A stretch of DNA of 24,768 nt from Verrucomicrobiota bacterium (GTDB lineage: Bacteria; Verrucomicrobiota; Verrucomicrobiia; Verrucomicrobiales; Akkermansiaceae). Below, one piece after another: positions 22,695-24,768 of this stretch. Every line of letters starts with the position of its first letter. The stretch's first letter is position 1. The translations under genes and the position numbers were made by a program. The notes under the pieces were generated by a model. That model had not been told where the DNA came from, searched no databases, and was given only the letters and a program-made list of their open reading frames with translations. The stretch spans positions 1 through 24,768 of the forward strand of contig WBXE01000009.1 in NCBI GenBank assembly GCA_008932955.1. Direction: 5' to 3'.

Positions 22695-24768
22695 ATGAAC
22701 ATCCATACACTCACGAGCCAAGTCGGCTCGAACCCGATGACGATTGAAACCGGCAAGCTTGCCAAACTCGCCGACGGTGCCGTGACCGTACGTTGCGGTG
22801 ATACTATCATCTTGGTCACTGCCGTGTCGGCAACCAAGGTGAAACCCGGCCAGACGTGGTTTCCGCTATCGGTGGAATACAAGGAAAAAGCCTCAGCTGC
22901 CGGGGTTTTTCCCGGTGGTTACTTCAAGCGCGAAGGCCGCCCAACCGAAAAGGAAATTCTCACCTGCCGCATGACCGACCGCCCGCTGCGGCCGTTGTTT
23001 CCGAAGGGGTATTTTTATGACACCCAGATTATCGCGATTCTGCTGAGCGCGGATGGCGAAAACGATGCCGACATCCTCTCGATGAACGGTGCCTCCGCCG
23101 CCTTGTGTCTGTCCGATATTCCCTTCGGCGGGCCGATCGGCGCGGTGCGCGTTGGCCGGGTCGACGGCAAGTTTCTGATTAATCCGACGTTTGCGCAACG
23201 CAGTGAGAGCGATCTGGACCTCATCTATGTGGGCAACAAGACCGACGTGATCATGATCGAAGGTCAAGCCGACGAACTGCCCGAAGAGGAGTTTATCAAG
23301 GCGCTGCATTTCGCCCAACTCGCCGTCACCCAGCTCGTCATCATGCAGGAAGAACTCGTCCGCCTGGCCGGCAAGGCCAAGCGCGATTTCACCCCAATCC
23401 TGGCCAAAGAAAACTTGTTGGAAATTGCCTACGAGATTGCAGGTTCGCGCATTGAAGCAGCCATTTACTCGCCCACCAAGACCGAGCGCGCCAAGAAAGT
23501 CGGCGCTCTGCGCAACGAAGTGGAAGCCGCAATCAAGGAGCGTGCGCCGGAGGCCACCGACTTTGACGTCGAGCAAGCATTCGAATATCTGCAGAAAAAG
23601 GCGTTCCGGATTTCTATCATGGAAAAAGGCCTGCGCGCCGACGGCCGCAGCATCGGCGACTTGCGCGCGCTCTACGGTGAAGTGGGCACGCTGCCGCGGG
23701 TCCATGGCTCGGCCTTGTTCTCGCGTGGCGAAACCCAAGCGTTGGCCATCACCACCTTGGCTCCGGCCGATGAGAAACAGAACTTCGATAACTATTGCGG
23801 CGGCGAAGACAGCAAGCGCTTCATCCTGCACTATAACTTCCCTCCCTTCTCGGTGGGCGAAACCGGCCGCATGGGTGGCATCAACCGCCGCGAAATCGGC
23901 CACGGCTCGCTTGCCGAGCGCTCGATTGAACCGGTCATCCCAGACGAGGCGGATTTCCCCTACGCCATCCGCGTGTCCTCGGAAGTCACTGAGTCCAATG
24001 GTTCCACCTCAATGGCCTCGGTTTGCGCCGGCACCATGGCGCTGTTGCATGCCGGTGTGCCGCTCATTCGTCCGGTCGGTGGCATCTCCGTCGGCCTGGT
24101 CACCGAATCTAACGAGCAAGGTGCTCTCAAGTCCTACAAAATGCTCTTGGACATCATCGGTTCGGAAGACTTCTACGGCGACATGGACTTCAAACTCTGT
24201 GGCACCAGCGAAGGAGTCACCGGCTATCAGCTGGACCTGAAGCTCGCCGGACTGCCCCTCGCCATGCTCGAGGAAGCCATCCACATCGCCAAAGCCGGCC
24301 GTAGCAAGGTCTTGGAGAAGATGGCCGAGAGCATCACCACACCTAACGAACTCAGTCCGCATGCTCCGCGCATCGTCTCAGTGAAGATTCCGCCGGATCG
24401 CATCGGCGAACTCATCGGGCCTGGTGGCAAGAACATCAAGGGCATCCAGGCCGAGTCCGGCGCCGAGATTAACATCGAGGACGACGGCACCGTACATATC
24501 TATGCCTCCAAGGAGGAAGGTTTGCTGCGGGCCAAGGACATGATCGAACGCATGTTCCAGGAAATCGAGGTCAACAAGAACTACACCGGTAAAGTGGTTT
24601 CCGTCACCGCCTTTGGCGCGTTCATGGAAGTGCTGCCAGGTAAGGACGGACTCATCCACGTCTCCGAACTCGCCGAAGGCCGCACCGAAAACGTCGAGGA
24701 TATCGTCAAGCGTGGCGATATCGTCACCGCCAAGTGCGTTGGCGTCGATGAAAAAGGCCGCGTCAAAA
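22695..24768 (+). CDS. pnp: Polyribonucleotide nucleotidyltransferase (5' part)
   Basis: PNPase degrades RNA 3'-5' by phosphorolysis and is a core degradosome enzyme. The reading frame opens at ATG 22695 (MNIHTLTSQVGSNPMTIETG) and continues for 691 codons to the window end without a stop. Domains in order: first RNase PH fold with VSVEYKEKASAAGVFPGG-type sequence and RMTDRPLRPLFPKGY (about 95-110), helical linker, second RNase PH fold with RADGRSIGDLRAL, ETQALAITTLAP, PPFSVGETGRMGG, EVTESNGSTSMASVCAGT and EDFYGDMDFKLCGTSEGVTG, then a KH domain (about 557-615, IGELIGPGGKNIKGIQ) and the start of S1 (from about 628, GKVVSVTAFGAFMEVLPG). The last bases of S1 and the C-terminus lie outside the window. 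It is downstream of rpsO. Confidence 0.97.
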   Translation, partial: MNIHTLTSQVGSNPMTIETGKLAKLADGAVTVRCGDTIILVTAVSATKVKPGQTWFPLSVEYKEKASAAGVFPGGYFKREGRPTEKEILTCRMTDRPLRPLFPKGYFYDTQIIAILLSADGENDADILSMNGASAALCLSDIPFGGPIGAVRVGRVDGKFLINPTFAQRSESDLDLIYVGNKTDVIMIEGQADELPEEEFIKALHFAQLAVTQLVIMQEELVRLAGKAKRDFTPILAKENLLEIAYEIAGSRIEAAIYSPTKTERAKKVGALRNEVEAAIKERAPEATDFDVEQAFEYLQKKAFRISIMEKGLRADGRSIGDLRALYGEVGTLPRVHGSALFSRGETQALAITTLAPADEKQNFDNYCGGEDSKRFILHYNFPPFSVGETGRMGGINRREIGHGSLAERSIEPVIPDEADFPYAIRVSSEVTESNGSTSMASVCAGTMALLHAGVPLIRPVGGISVGLVTESNEQGALKSYKMLLDIIGSEDFYGDMDFKLCGTSEGVTGYQLDLKLAGLPLAMLEEAIHIAKAGRSKVLEKMAESITTPNELSPHAPRIVSVKIPPDRIGELIGPGGKNIKGIQAESGAEINIEDDGTVHIYASKEEGLLRAKDMIERMFQEIEVNKNYTGKVVSVTAFGAFMEVLPGKDGLIHVSELAEGRTENVEDIVKRGDIVTAKCVGVDEKGRVK

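Noticed and set aside
22893..23903. Long minus-strand reading frame of about 336 codons opposite pnp
   Set aside because: It is antisense to conserved PNPase sequence, and its low-complexity composition (Ala, Gly, Gln, Phe) is the usual GC-rich shadow.

Overview
The window is about 24.8 kb of moderately GC-rich (roughly 60 % by eye) bacterial chromosome. The mix of genes suggests a Verrucomicrobiota bacterium or a close relative in the PVC group: a PVC-style CdsA C-terminus, a cp-ATP-grasp/alpha-E/transglutaminase operon, lineage-type exported hypotheticals, and many interspersed palindromic repeats between housekeeping genes. No 16S or other phylogenetic marker has been placed on a tree, so the assignment is an inference.

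Layout, left to right. (1) Positions 51-2691, minus strand: a hypothetical gene, cdsA (CDP-diacylglycerol synthesis) and dxr (MEP isoprenoid pathway); cdsA and dxr overlap by 4 bp. (2) 2787-3927, plus: tRNA-Val(TAC), then a gene for an exported protein of unknown function. (3) 3982-7354, minus: a compact three-gene operon of circularly permuted ATP-grasp, alpha-E protein and transglutaminase-like protein. An M14/aspartoacylase-like zinc peptidase gene lies upstream on the same strand (7599-8342). (4) 8444-11278, plus: alaS, which carries a small AT-rich palindrome inside its reading frame. (5) 11330-14557: a repeat-rich segment with a truncated tag (3-methyladenine glycosylase I), a K+-channel/TrkA protein and a REP-associated tyrosine transposase (RAYT) bracketed by REP arrays. 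(6) 14567-21802, minus: a GlcD-like FAD oxidase, a GT35 phosphorylase-like protein lacking the PLP lysine, tdh, an MFS nucleoside-type permease and rsgA. (7) 22208-end, plus: rpsO and the 5' 691 codons of pnp, the classical S15-PNPase pair.

The strongest unusual signal is a repeat family I call GGAGC-REP. At least 18 units of about 22-24 nt occur in five blocks (11330-11430, 13553-13768, 14433-14557, 19091-19167, 19232-19281). Each has a GGAGC (or GGATC) head followed by a short hairpin, usually with a CTTA-type loop. Stem sequences differ between units but mostly vary in a compensating way, so the hairpin is kept. Head-to-head units form a 73-nt composite that is identical on both sides of the RAYT gene, which is how a RAYT and its own REPs (a REPtron) are expected to look. 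The same family ends the truncated tag gene, supplies the last codons and stop of the K+-channel gene, and abuts the stop codon of the RAYT gene itself. Other repeat families (7451-7529; 16018-16157 with a relic at 1-12; 10130-10147 inside alaS) show that this genome carries several kinds of small palindromic elements.
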